A stretch of DNA of 64,000 nucleotides. Origin: Carex sylvatica. Lineage: Eukaryota > Streptophyta > Magnoliopsida > Poales > Cyperaceae. The notes under the pieces are model-generated. The model was given only the letters and a program-made list of their open reading frames with translations, was not told the origin of the DNA and ran no database searches. Below, piece by piece: positions 46,232 to 57,000 of the stretch (its first letter is position 1; each line of letters starts with the position of its first letter). The stretch lies in the NCBI GenBank assembly GCA_964058845.1, contig CAXKVR010000418.1, positions 230,004-294,003 on the forward strand. Reading direction: 5' to 3'. A program made the position numbers and the translations under genes.

Positions 46232-49200
46232 TTCTCATTGGATGTTCATCTTTCATTATACGTTGTTAATATGATACTTCAGGATCGATATTAACATGAT
46301 ACTTCATGATCAACATGATACTTCAGGACCATGTACTGCCTCATTAAAAACCTTACCAAGAAAAATCCATTGGGATAAAAACTTGGTTAAGAAAAAAAGA
46401 GTACAGTGCGTATAACGCTTCCTCTCATTTTGATATCATTGAATATTCTTCAATCGATGTAGACCTATCTTTTTTGTGAGTTGTACAAAAACCTTTGTCA
46501 GTAAAGATTTTGTGAATAGGTCTGCTAGATTGTCGATTGATCGGACTTGACAAACATCTATTACGCCTTCATTTTGTAGGTCATGTGTCGAAAAGAATTT
46601 TGGTGCAATATGTTTAGTCCGGTCTCCTTTGATATATCCTTCTTTGATTTGTGTAATGCATGCTGCATTATCTTCATATAGCGGAGTAGGATTTACCTTG
46701 ATGTTTTCAAGTCCGCATTCTTCTTAAATGTTTTTAATCATTGATTGTAACCAAACACATTCTTGACCAGCCTCGTATAAGGTGATAAGTTTGACGTGAT
46801 TTGAAGATGTAGCCGTAAGAGTTTGTTTTGTCGATCGCCATGAAATTGCAACTCCACAATAGGTGAATACATATTCCGATTGAGATCATGCTTTATGTGG
46901 ATCCGACAAATATCTCGCATCTGCATATCCAATTAAATTGGATTTTGTATCATTTTGATAGTATAACCCTATATCTCTAGTTCAGCAGAGATATCGAAAT
47001 ACTTGTTTAATTTAATTCCAATGTCTTCTGATTGGTTTGAAACTATATCTTGCTAACACATTTACTGCAAATGTGATATCGGGTCTTATATTATTTGCAA
47101 GATATAATAATACCCCGATTGCGCTTAAGTATGATACTTCAGGACCAAGCACTTGTTTATTATTTTCTTGCGGGCGAAATGATCATTTTATGCATTTAGC
47201 GATCGTACGACCATTGATGGGCTCAAAGGATGAGCTTTATCCATATTGAATCTTTTTAATATTTTTTCAACATAATTTGATTGATGGATAAATATTTCAT
47301 TCTTTAGATGTTCGATCTGCAGACCGAGACAAAATTTTGTTATACCAAGGTCTTTCATTTCAAACTCATTCTTCAACAATTTTGCAGTATTCTCAATCTC
47401 TTCAGGAGATCCAATAATATTTAAATCATCAACATACACTGCAATAATTGTGAAACCTAGATTTAATTTTTTAATAAAAACACATGGACTAATTATATTA
47501 TTTTTATATCTTTTTTTTAGAAGGTACTCACTAAGTCGATTATACCACATTCGACCAGATTGTTTTAGTCCATATAAAGATCTTCTTAATTCTATAGAGT
47601 ACATCTCTCTAGGTTTTGACTTATATGCTTCAGGCATTTTCAATCATTCAGGGACTTTCATGTATATGTCACTGTCAAGTGAACTATATAAATAGGCTGT
47701 TACAACATCCATAAGTCGCATTTTTAGATTTTCTGCAACTGTGAGACTTATTAGAAATATGAGAGTTATCGCATCCACTACAGGTGAATACATTTCTTCA
47801 TAATCAACTCCAGGTATTTGTGTAAAACCTTGTGCCACTAGCCTTGCTTTATATCTCATAATCTCATTTTTCTCATTTCTTTTTTATGACAAATACCCAT
47901 TTGTAACCTACAGGGTTAACATCTTTGGACGTTTGAACTACAGGTTCAAATACTTGTCGTTTGTCTAATGAACTTAATTCTACTTGTATGACATCTTTTC
48001 ATTTAGGCCAATCGTTTCTATGTCTACACTCTTCAAGAGTTTTTGGCTCATTATCTTCTTTGTTTATAACATCTCTTGCCATAGCAAATGCAAAAATTTC
48101 ATCAACATGTGTTTCATTTCTATTTAATATAGTACCATTATATTACATAATTTATAGAAATCTCATAATCATTTGGTACTTGAGTTTCTTCTGGAACTCC
48201 ATCAACCTCTTCTGGGGTTTTATCAACTTCTTCATGAGTTTTACCATTAATCTCTTCTGAAATTTTATATACTTCTTCAGGAGTTTTACTATCAACCTCT
48301 TCTAGGATTTTATTGACTTCTTCAAGAGTTTTACCATCAACCTCTTCTAGGGTTGGACCAACTGTTTTATTCTGCTCTTTCCTTTTACGTGGATTTACAT
48401 CCTTAGAACTAAGTGGTTTTCCACGTTTTTTACTCACATTAAATTCTTTTGTAATGTCAATTCGAGCATGTGCGTTTATAGCTAGAATATGTGATTTAGT
48501 AACTCTATTCGTATCTATGAATGCATCAGGCAATTCATTTACAATTCTTTCTAAATTTATGATCTTTTGAACTTCGAGTTCATATTGACTACTTCGGGGG
48601 TCAATATAAGATAACGATGAATTCCAAGTTACTTGTTTATCCATTTTTTGTTTTTCTTTCCCTAAATTTGAGAATATTAATTCATTCAAATGACAATCAT
48701 CAAATCTTGCTGTAAAAAGATCTCATGTTAATGGTTCTAAATATCTAATAATAGAAGGAGAGTTAAATCCAATATAAATTTCTAACCTTCTTTGAGGTCC
48801 CATTTTTGTTCGTTGTGGAGGAAAAATTGAAACATATACTGCACAACCAAATACCTTTAGATGTGATAAATTTGGTTCTCTTCCGGAGACCAATTGTAAT
48901 GGGAAATTTTATGATCAGTAGTTGGTCTTAATCTAATTAGTGCAGCGGCATGTAATATGGCATGTTCCCATGCAGAAGACGGTAAACTAGACCTCATGAG
49001 TAATGGTTTAGCAATTAATTGTAATCTTCTAATAAACGATTCTGCCAGATCATTTTGTGTATGAACATGGGCCATTGGATGTTCTACCGTAATTTCAATA
49101 GACATGCAATAACCATTAAAAGTTTGAGAAGTAAACTCACCTGCATTATCAAGCCGAATTCTTCTGATTTGATAATCCAGAAAATTAGCTCTTAATTGGA

Positions 49201-50445
49201 TAATTTGTGCTAATATTCTAGCAAATGAAACATTTCTTGTTGCTAACAAACTCACATGTGACCAGCTTGTTGATGCATCAATTAACACCATAAAATATCT
49301 AAACGGTCCATATAGAGGTGTAATAGGTCCACATATATCTCCTTGAATTTTTTCTAAAAATGAAGGAGCTTCAGGTCCAATTTTATTTAGAGATGGCCGA
49401 ATAATTAGTTTTCCAAGAGAGCATGCTTCGCATGTCATATCTTTTGATAATAGGATTTTCAGGTCCTTTAGGGGATGTCCATTGCACTTTCAATTCTTCT
49501 CATAATCATTATATTTTCTGGATGACTCAATCTGTCATGCCATAATGTGAATAATTTTGGATCAACTAACTTCTGGTTAGTAACAGCTAACTTCAAGTTA
49601 GCAATCATATTTGATTATATTCTACTTATATAAGTACTATATAATCCAGATGACATTGCTTACATCTTTTCAATTATAATCTTCTGGTCATTCTTAATAG
49701 ATGTGATATTAAGATACTCGTAATTTTTCTCGTTCATAGTTTCAATATGATAACCATTCATTTGAATATCTTTAAAACTTAGTAGATTTCTTCTGGATCT
49801 ACTTGAATATAATGCATCATCTATTATTAATTTTGTTCTTTCAGGTAATAAAATACAAGCTCTTCCGGAGCCTTCAATTAAATTACTTGTGCCAGATATA
49901 GTGTGAATATTAGTCTTACCAAGATGCAATTCTGAAAAGTATTTCTTACTTTTCAATATGGTGTGCCAGACATAGTGTGCCAGACATGGATCTTCATTAC
50001 TTATCATTGCGTCAGCCATTTTTCTGTAAAATGCAAAAATAAATTACTTTTATTCATTAAACTTATTTGCATATAAAAATTTAAAGATAAACTAAAATTT
50101 TATTAAACATAAACATAAACTTCTATACTACATTTTCTCCCTAAGTAATAATATATATTTGTTCATTGACATTATGAAAGAAATCTAATACATCAAGATG
50201 TGTATTCATATGGCATTCATTTTGGAGTCATTTTCAATAAAATTAGTTTCCATATTTTCCCCCATTTTTCTTAATTGAGGCTTGATAAAGCTATACAAAA
50301 TGATCTGTCATTCCACATCTGAAACAAACATCTTCAGGATGTTTTTATTTCTCATTTTTCATTAATACGTATTTACAACGTCAAGTTGTTACTACCATAA
50401 CTTCGAGTTATGATAAATGAAAAAAAAGGATAAATTCAAACTTTG
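46232..50445 (-). pseudogene. Copia gag-pol remnant
   Basis: Read on the - strand, from high to low coordinates: gag zinc knuckle CFRCGMTDH near 50340 then a stop; HLDVLDFFHNVNE near 50190 in another frame; protease region 50019-49660 with HTILKSKKYF but VWHT where the Asp-Ser/Thr-Gly/Ala site should be; integrase 49438-48857 with GDICGPI, RLDNAGEF and NDLAESF holding D, D and E; EIYIGFNSPSIIRYLEP near 48760; a repeat-rich linker 48689-48138; RT 47859-47188 with SLYGLKQSGRMWY and YVDDLNIIGS; RNase H about 46960-46430 with LYEDNAACI and RTKHI. Several frame changes separate these blocks. Confidence 0.9.
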
Positions 50446-51310
50446 TGAGATTTGTCATATGTACTGTGAAATAGATATGTATTAATAATTTCATATTATT
50501 AATAACATAACTTCAGGTTATCAATGCCATAACTTCAGGTTATCAATGCCATAACTTCAGGTTATCAATGCCATAACTTCAGGTTATTAATATCATAACT
50601 TCATATTATGAAAAGGGAGATAAATAAATATAAATAAAAGAATACATAAATTGCATGAATAAATAAATAAATAAATTTAAATGTATTAATAACTTCAGGT
50701 TAATATTATATAACTTTAAGTTATAATAAAATATTATATTTAATAACTTCTGGCTATTAAATTGCTTGGCTGTGCAATTGTAGAATTTAATTTGAATTAA
50801 CTTCGGGTTATATTTCCATCCAAGGACCTATAATAACTTTCGGTTATTATATTGATTTTATATGAAAATTTATAATAAAACTTCAGGTTTTTAATTAAGA
50901 ATAATTTCAGGTTATTCTTCATCCAGTGGCCTATTATAACTGCTAGTTATTATATTAATTTTATACTAAAATTTCTAATAGAACTTCAGGTTCTAAACAG
51001 AAATAGTTTCTGGCCAAAACAGATGATTCCTGGCTAAAACAGAAAGTTCAGAAAAACAATGTATTCTACCAAGGCCGAAACATACCGTTCCTTGCCGAAA
51101 CTGAGGCCAAAACAGATGCGTAAAAAAATATTTATAACAATAACTTCAAGTTATTATTTTATTCGGGTAATACGAACTTCGGATTCTTGAGAAACTTTTA
51201 GTTGTGATAATAACTTCAGGTTATTACTCTCATTATTATATTTAGGTAATACGAACTTCATGTTCTTAATAAACATTTAGTTTTGATAATAACTTCATGT
51301 TATTATTCTA
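50384..51310. repeat. Array of ATAACTTCAGGTTAT-type palindromes
   Basis: About 18 copies of a 15-bp imperfect palindrome (ATAAC, five variable bases, GTTAT), most with CTTCAGG in the middle. Four stand in a perfect 22-bp period at 50507, 50529, 50551 and 50573 with spacer CAATGCC. The array fills the region between the primer site and the gag zinc knuckle. Confidence 0.85.
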
Positions 51311-51448
51311 TCATTCACTTCAATGAATGATTCTTATAAACTAAAACAAATATAATCAAATATTTAAATGAAAGATATAATAATTAATCACGCAAATTAC
51401 TTACAGGATTACTTTGCAACTTCTTCCGAGCAAGTCGTGCTGATAATG

Positions 51449-51719
51449 TGTTGTAAAATTAAAATGAAGTTGCAATAAAAGTAAAGTAAATAACAAGAGA
51501 GATAGAGAGAGCAATAACAGAATTTTATTCTCCACTATTGTGTATAATATATGTGTGTACATTCTTTATTCACAAAACCTCTATTTATAGGCTAGAAAGA
51601 GATGTTACATTAATAAAGAAGAAAATAAATGTCTATAGTAGTGGATGTAGTGGGCAATGAAATGAGAATTAATATTGGAGGTTATATATTGAACATTCAC
51701 ATAAATGTATTTTGTAACA
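51449..51719 (-). repeat. Right (5') LTR of the copia element, intact
   Basis: 271 bp, TGTTG...TAACA. Contains CTCTATTTATAGG and a (AGAG)n stretch also present in the left copy. Confidence 0.9.
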
Positions 51720-51724
51720 CTCTT

Positions 51725-52388
51725 CTCAAAAATTTTTTTATCAAAATATCTCTTTGATCCTACTTTTTCCTCAATCTCACTCTCTCCCTCCTCCTGTTTA
51801 CTCTCATGGGTCTTTTAAGATTTTAAGATTTGAATCCATTAAAAATCATAAGATTTATTGAATTGGATTAACATTCCATTCAAATCTTTTAATTGATTTT
51901 TTTGTCTTTATATTATTGAGATTAATTTCCGGTGCATTCTTAGGTCATTAAGCCCTATTGACAGATCCTTTAATTTTTAATTCCATTTTTTTTTACTTAA
52001 ACTTGCACTAACACTGAATTCTAAATAATCTAATAATTTAAAAATTAAATATTGATGCGTAGTCTAAAAAATAAGATAAATAATAAATGAACTATAGAAA
52101 TTTGAAGCTATTGATCTCCTAATTTCAATGCAATACCTATGTATATGATTTGACTTGATGTAGAAGAAATTTACTGTCATTCGAAATAATAACGGATGTA
52201 TGATTTTTTTTTTCACATATTGCTATCCTGAAAGTGATCCATAAATTAAAATTGTTATCTTTTGGTATTTAATATTTCAACAATTTTTCGTCTTTATAGG
52301 AGCTGCATATTATTTTATTTTTTGCAATGTAGGAGCTGTATATGTTATTTTAGTAAATAAAAAATTAACGGGAGTAAACAAAAGTAAA

Positions 52389-52391
<3 letters not shown>
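51725..52391. other. Spacer, no gene seen
   Basis: AT-rich with a CT-rich patch at 51765-51800. TAGGAGCTGCATATTATTTT and TAGGAGCTGTATATGTTATT (about 52298 and 52330) are a small direct repeat. Confidence 0.4.

Positions 52392-52425
<34 letters not shown>
52392..52425. repeat. Uninterrupted run of 34 G
   Basis: A pure G homopolymer followed by AGGAGGGAGGGG, in otherwise AT-rich DNA. It can form G-quadruplexes. The true length is uncertain, because sequencing and assembly handle such runs badly. Confidence 0.9.
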
Positions 52426-52426
<1 letters not shown>

Positions 52427-52561
52427 GGAGGGAGGGGATGTAGAGTCCACGAGAGCATTTTGTCAATAAATTTGAGAAGAGAGTATTTTGTTTGATAATT
52501 TTAAAAGGTGGGGGTATTATATAAATTTCCCTTACCTTGATGTCTTTGTATTAGATATATT

Positions 52562-53091
52562 TAGAGATGTTCAAACGGTTCAGTTTGTTCGATTTTCAAC
52601 CAAACCGAAATTTTTCAGTTTGAATGATTCGGTTTTTCGGTTTAAAACTTTAAATGGATCGGTTCGGTTGAATTTTTGAATTTTTTGGTTTAAATGAATC
52701 GGTTCAGTTTAGACTTTTTAAAATCATCAAAATCGACTAAACCGAACCGACCGAATTATATATTGGTTCAAGTATGGTTTATATTTTGTTTGGTCCAATC
52801 ATTGCTTCATTTCTTTTATTTTAGTTTAATATTTTATAACATCTACATATTTTGTATGAAATTGAACAACTTGTGTATGAACACATGTAATTTCTATTAA
52901 TAATGACATCAATAGGTTTACTTTGGTTTGAACCGAACAAATCGAAATTTACTTCGATTTGTTTGGTTTGATTCTTAATCGGTTTATAATTTTAATCGGT
53001 TTAATTCGGTTCTATTTTTAAGAACCGAAGAAAATTTTGATTTGATTATTTTAATTCAATTTCAGCCGAACCGACCGTTTGAACCCCTCTA
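52562..53091. mobile_element. hAT-like MITE, copy 2, 8-bp TSD
   Basis: TAGAGATGTTCAAACGGTTC to GACCGTTTGAACCCCTCTA. The flanks GATATATT (52554-52561) and GATATTTT (53092-53099) match at 7 of 8, the duplication size of hAT elements. It is full-length homologous to 24428-24936 in reverse. Confidence 0.8.
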
Positions 53092-53099
53092 GATATTTT

Positions 53100-53366
53100 A
53101 AGAATACAAAATCTCTAGCCCCCGTTGGTCTTTTAATATGCGAAATGAAAGGAAATATGCATTTTGAGTTTTGGTCTTTGTGTCTTTGAGCAACAAAAAT
53201 GGATTATGCTGCAGCTCTTGTAGTTTGTTCGTTTTCGAAGTCCAGATCTAAACCCACGATTTTGGGTCTTCTAAGCCCAAATTAGCCCAAAATGGTGATA
53301 GAATTGCAGATGGCCCACTTTTATATCTGATGATAAAGAACCAATTTTTTTGTATAATTTAATAAA
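53100..53366. other. Spacer, no gene seen
   Basis: Short AT-rich stretch with no open frame or repeat of note. Confidence 0.4.
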
Positions 53367-53769
53367 GAGAGGGTTCAAATGTCTCTATTTTTTGTGTCTC
53401 CATCGTATTTTTATTTTTAAAAACTTAAATAATTCAAAGTTTAAAACTTAAATGTCAAAATAAAACTGTTAGATGTGATCTATGTTATTTTCTCTCTGTG
53501 CTCATAAAAAATTATCACATTTTAATTTTATTTTTATATAAATCAATGTCTAGAAATTATTCACATTAGTATACATGTTTATAAGTTCAAGATGACAACT
53601 AAAACAAAGTCGAAATATCATAATTTTTTACACATGCATAGATAAAATGATATAGTTCATATCCAATAGTTTTATTTTAAATTTTAAAATTTAAATTTTG
53701 AGTTATTAAAATTTTAAAAAATAAAAATATGATGGAAGCACTAAAAATGGAGGCATTTGAACCCTCCTC
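53367..53769. mobile_element. Family I-type fold-back MITE, copy 13, perfect 9-bp TSD
   Basis: GAGAGGGTTCAAATG at the left, CATTTGAACCCTCCTC at the right. TTTAATAAA is present at 53358-53366 and 53770-53778. The outer ends are those of family I, but the interior lacks the GGAGACCAAATTTTA core and instead has CATTTTAATTTTATTTTTAT and GTCGAAATATCATAATTTTT. It ends about 250 bp before the start codon of the BRCT gene. Confidence 0.93.
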
Positions 53770-53772
53770 TTT

Positions 53773-53888
53773 AATAAAATAACTAAATAAGATTGCAGGT
53801 GAAATCTTGAATCTTTTCGATCTTCCCTCCAATAAAATAACTAAATAAGATTGCAGGTGAAATCTTGAATCTTTTCGATCTTCCCTCC
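53773..53888 (+). repeat. 58-bp perfect tandem duplication in the BRCT gene promoter
   Basis: AATAAAATAACTAAATAAGA ... CTTTTCGATCTTCCCTCC at 53773-53830 and again, unchanged, at 53831-53888. The first unit begins inside the right target duplication of the MITE ending at 53769. Confidence 0.92.
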
Positions 53889-54020
53889 AATTATTTATTT
53901 TTTAATTTTTCTTCACTCGTTTGGGTTTCCTTTTCACATCTAAATCTCCCGCTCTCTCTCTCTCTCTCTCTCACTGAACTTCTCTTCTCTGAACAGCGTA
54001 GGGTTAGGGTTCAATTCGAG
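53889..54020 (+). promoter_or_regulatory. Core promoter/5' UTR of the BRCT gene
   Basis: A CT repeat at about 53951-53972, common in plant leaders, then AGGGTTAGGGTT at 54000-54011, a double telo-box in inverse orientation, 10 bases before the ATG. Telo-boxes are known from promoters of plant replication and translation genes. No clear TATA box could be fixed. Confidence 0.55.
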
Positions 54021-57000
54021 ATGCTACGATCTCGCGGCGAGCTCAGTCCGATCAACATCTTCTCCGGCGTCAGATTCGCGCTATTTGGGTTCGATTCAGT
54101 CTCCGAAGAACAGGTCAGAGGTTTACTTATCCATTCTTTAGGGGTTTTGCGAGAGTCAAGTCATTTTGTCTGACAACAGCTGTTTTGGGCGTGTAACAGT
54201 ATCGATTGGAGATTACTCAAAGAGGCGGTGTTGATTTGGGAAAATTCGATCCTACTTGCACACACGTTATCGTCTGTGGCCTTATTTATGTGAGTTTGAT
54301 TTATTTAATTATTTTTCTTGCCGATGAATTATGGAAATTCTTAGTAAACCATTATAGGGTCTTGAATTAGTGTTTTATTTATTCGTTACTAATTGAGCAA
54401 TGTTTGATTGTGAAAAAATTAGCACACTGATGGGTTTCAGATTATATATGAAGAATTACTTATTTTCTTATAGTAGAACTGAATTATTGAGCAAATAATT
54501 GATTGACCATGCATCATGTTGGTTAATTCTACTTGAAAGCTCTAGAAGAATTACAAATTTCTGATCCCCAAGGTCAATTTTTTTGCACCTCAATTAAACC
54601 AATTACGTGTAACAGTGGTTATCAGTTAGGAAATGCAACATATTTCTTCGATTGGACTTCGGTCGCTCACAATTGAGGTGATTGCAAATGACGTTGAATC
54701 AGCTCCTTTTTTTTATTCTGAAAACTATCAACTAAACAACAATAAAAAAGAGGGGGTGGAAATTGCAAATTTTTCTTTTCTAAAGAAAGTGGAAAATTTA
54801 TGTTGTACTTTCTAATGGATCTTTTTATTGAGAAAGGATGATCCAATTTGTGTCATGGCTAGAGACAATGGCAAGATAGTTGTAGCAGAGACTTGGATTG
54901 ATGATACTGTGGATTTTGGTGCACGTGCTGATGAAACTAAGGTACTAAATTCTTATTGGTACAGTAACAGTACAATTCTGATCACAGTTGTGGGTATGAT
55001 TGTACTAATTCTTTCTTAGTTTTACTCCCTAAATCAGAATTGAGGGTTGAATAAAAGGTAATGGTAGGAATGTTCATACTTAGTTCTCCACGAATTTGAA
55101 TTTGACTGGTTAACTCTCTCTCCAATTCTCTTTCCCCACACTTCCCGCAAGACATGGTAGAACACCCTTAACCTCAATACACCATTTAGAGAGAATGAAA
55201 TGCCAAAACATAAAAACAATCACATCAATTGGAAATAAAATTCTGTTTTGCAATCTTGGACAGCTTTAAAAATAGTGTAATAATAGAATGTAATAATGTA
55301 TTGTTTTGTTCATTTTCTCGTTTGTACTAAGCGGTAGTTGACAACAGGTTTTATACAGACCCGTCAGAGACTTAGATGGAATACCAGGCAGTAAATCTCT
55401 TCACATTTGCTTAACTGGATATCAGAGACAAGAGCGGGAGGATATTATGGTAAGTTTGATTTTTATCTTTTGACTTTATTAAAAAAAAATTATGATAAAT
55501 TATGTTGGATATTATTTCTGTTTTATATTAAGAAATGTGTCTTTTACTTCACATTTTCAGAGGATGGTTACAATGATGGGAGCAAGGTTTTCAAAGCCAT
55601 TAATTGCAAACCAAATTACTCATCTTATCTGCTATAAGTTTGAGGGTACTTTGCATTCTTAGAAATATTGAATTAATTAAAATAGTATCTTGTATCTTTT
55701 ATAATGCAAATTTGATTTATATTGGTATTAGTAACATTCTATTTTTTTTCTTTTCCTTTGTTGGTTTACAAAGGTGAGAAGTATGAGCTTGCTAAAAGGG
55801 TAAATATAAAGCTTGTTAATCACCGCTGGTTAGAAGACTGGTATGTAACATGTTAATTTTTGGTTCTTTTGGTTTTGTCTTTATCTTTTATTTTTAAAAT
55901 CATCCCTTTTTTTTTGTCTTTATTCTCTTTTTTTTTTTTTTTTTGCAGCTTGAAAGCTTGGGCTATCTTGCCAGTTGACGATTACACCAAAAGGTTAGTA
56001 GAATTCAAGTTGAATCTTGAATCACTAAAAGCATAGGTAGCATTTTAGTAGAATTTGCCTTTGTTCTGTAAATACATATAACTTCTGAAATTTTCATTAT
56101 ACAACTTTTGAGTTGAATTTTATAATTCAAGCTAACTATTTCTCTGTTGCCAGTGGTTGGGAACTGGAGATTATGGAAGCAGAGGCCAGAGACTCTGAAG
56201 AAGAAACTGATACTGATATGGCAAATAGAAAATCACTTGACCAGACAGTTACTAGATCTTCTCTGCATAACAGGCCTTCTTCGTCACTAACTCACAACCC
56301 GCTTATAGAATCTCCTGCACCGACCCAATCCGGTAATCGCGAGTCAAGAGGACTAAACCAAACCCCTGCTACAACACAATCCAGAGATGTGGGTACTGAA
56401 ACGATGGTCAAGTTACCCATAAACTTTCCTCCACATGGTGGGCCCGGTACTTCAGCAACACCTAATCTCCCCACTAAATCCCCTGCACCTGGACCAGTAA
56501 ACAATTTTAACTCAAGCAGCAGTATCCAGGTTGTAACGTCAGGCACAAATATTGGATTGGAGAAGATGACCAATTTAGCTGATAAGTCTCCTTCCCTGTC
56601 TAGTGGGCCCACTACTACTGCGGTTCCCGTTCCTGTGAGGTCCTGTGCAGGAACTCCATTGAAAAGCCCTGTCTTGGGTAGGCTAATCGAGAACCCAGAT
56701 TTAACAACACCTGAGGTCAATTTATCCTTTAAAGCCCCTTCTTTGCGGTGTGTACCTGCTTCCTCAATTGCTCTGGACCCACCTGTCAAATCTCCTGCAC
56801 CAGGACCATTCAATAGCCAAGGTGCCAGAGATCACTCGGTGACAATGCTGCATGAAGAATCTGGATTAAAGAAGTTGAATTTACCTGTCAAGTCTCCATT
56901 TACTGCTGGGAACAACACTCCAAGGGCTGTCCCAGGGCTTCCATCCCAAAATTTAGATTTGCAAGACAAATCTGTTGCACCCAATCCATCCAATGATCCT

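Larger units (their letters stand above)
43983..51719 (-). mobile_element. Decayed Ty1/copia LTR retrotransposon
   Basis: Terminal repeats start TGTTGTAAAATTAAAATGAA and end TAACA. The right LTR is 51449-51719 (271 bp); the left LTR is split by another element. The flanking 5-mers CCCTT (43978-43982) and CTCTT (51720-51724) differ at one base, fitting a 5-bp duplication. On the - strand, just inside the 5' LTR, TTATCAGCACGA resembles the initiator-Met primer site. The gene order protease, integrase, RT, RNase H is that of copia. Frameshifts and stops throughout make it inactive. Confidence 0.9.

Noticed and set aside
50507..50590. CRISPR-like array (four repeats of 15 bp with 7-bp spacers)
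   Set aside because: Spacers are identical and short, the context is a plant copia element, and there is no cas gene. It is a simple palindrome repeat.
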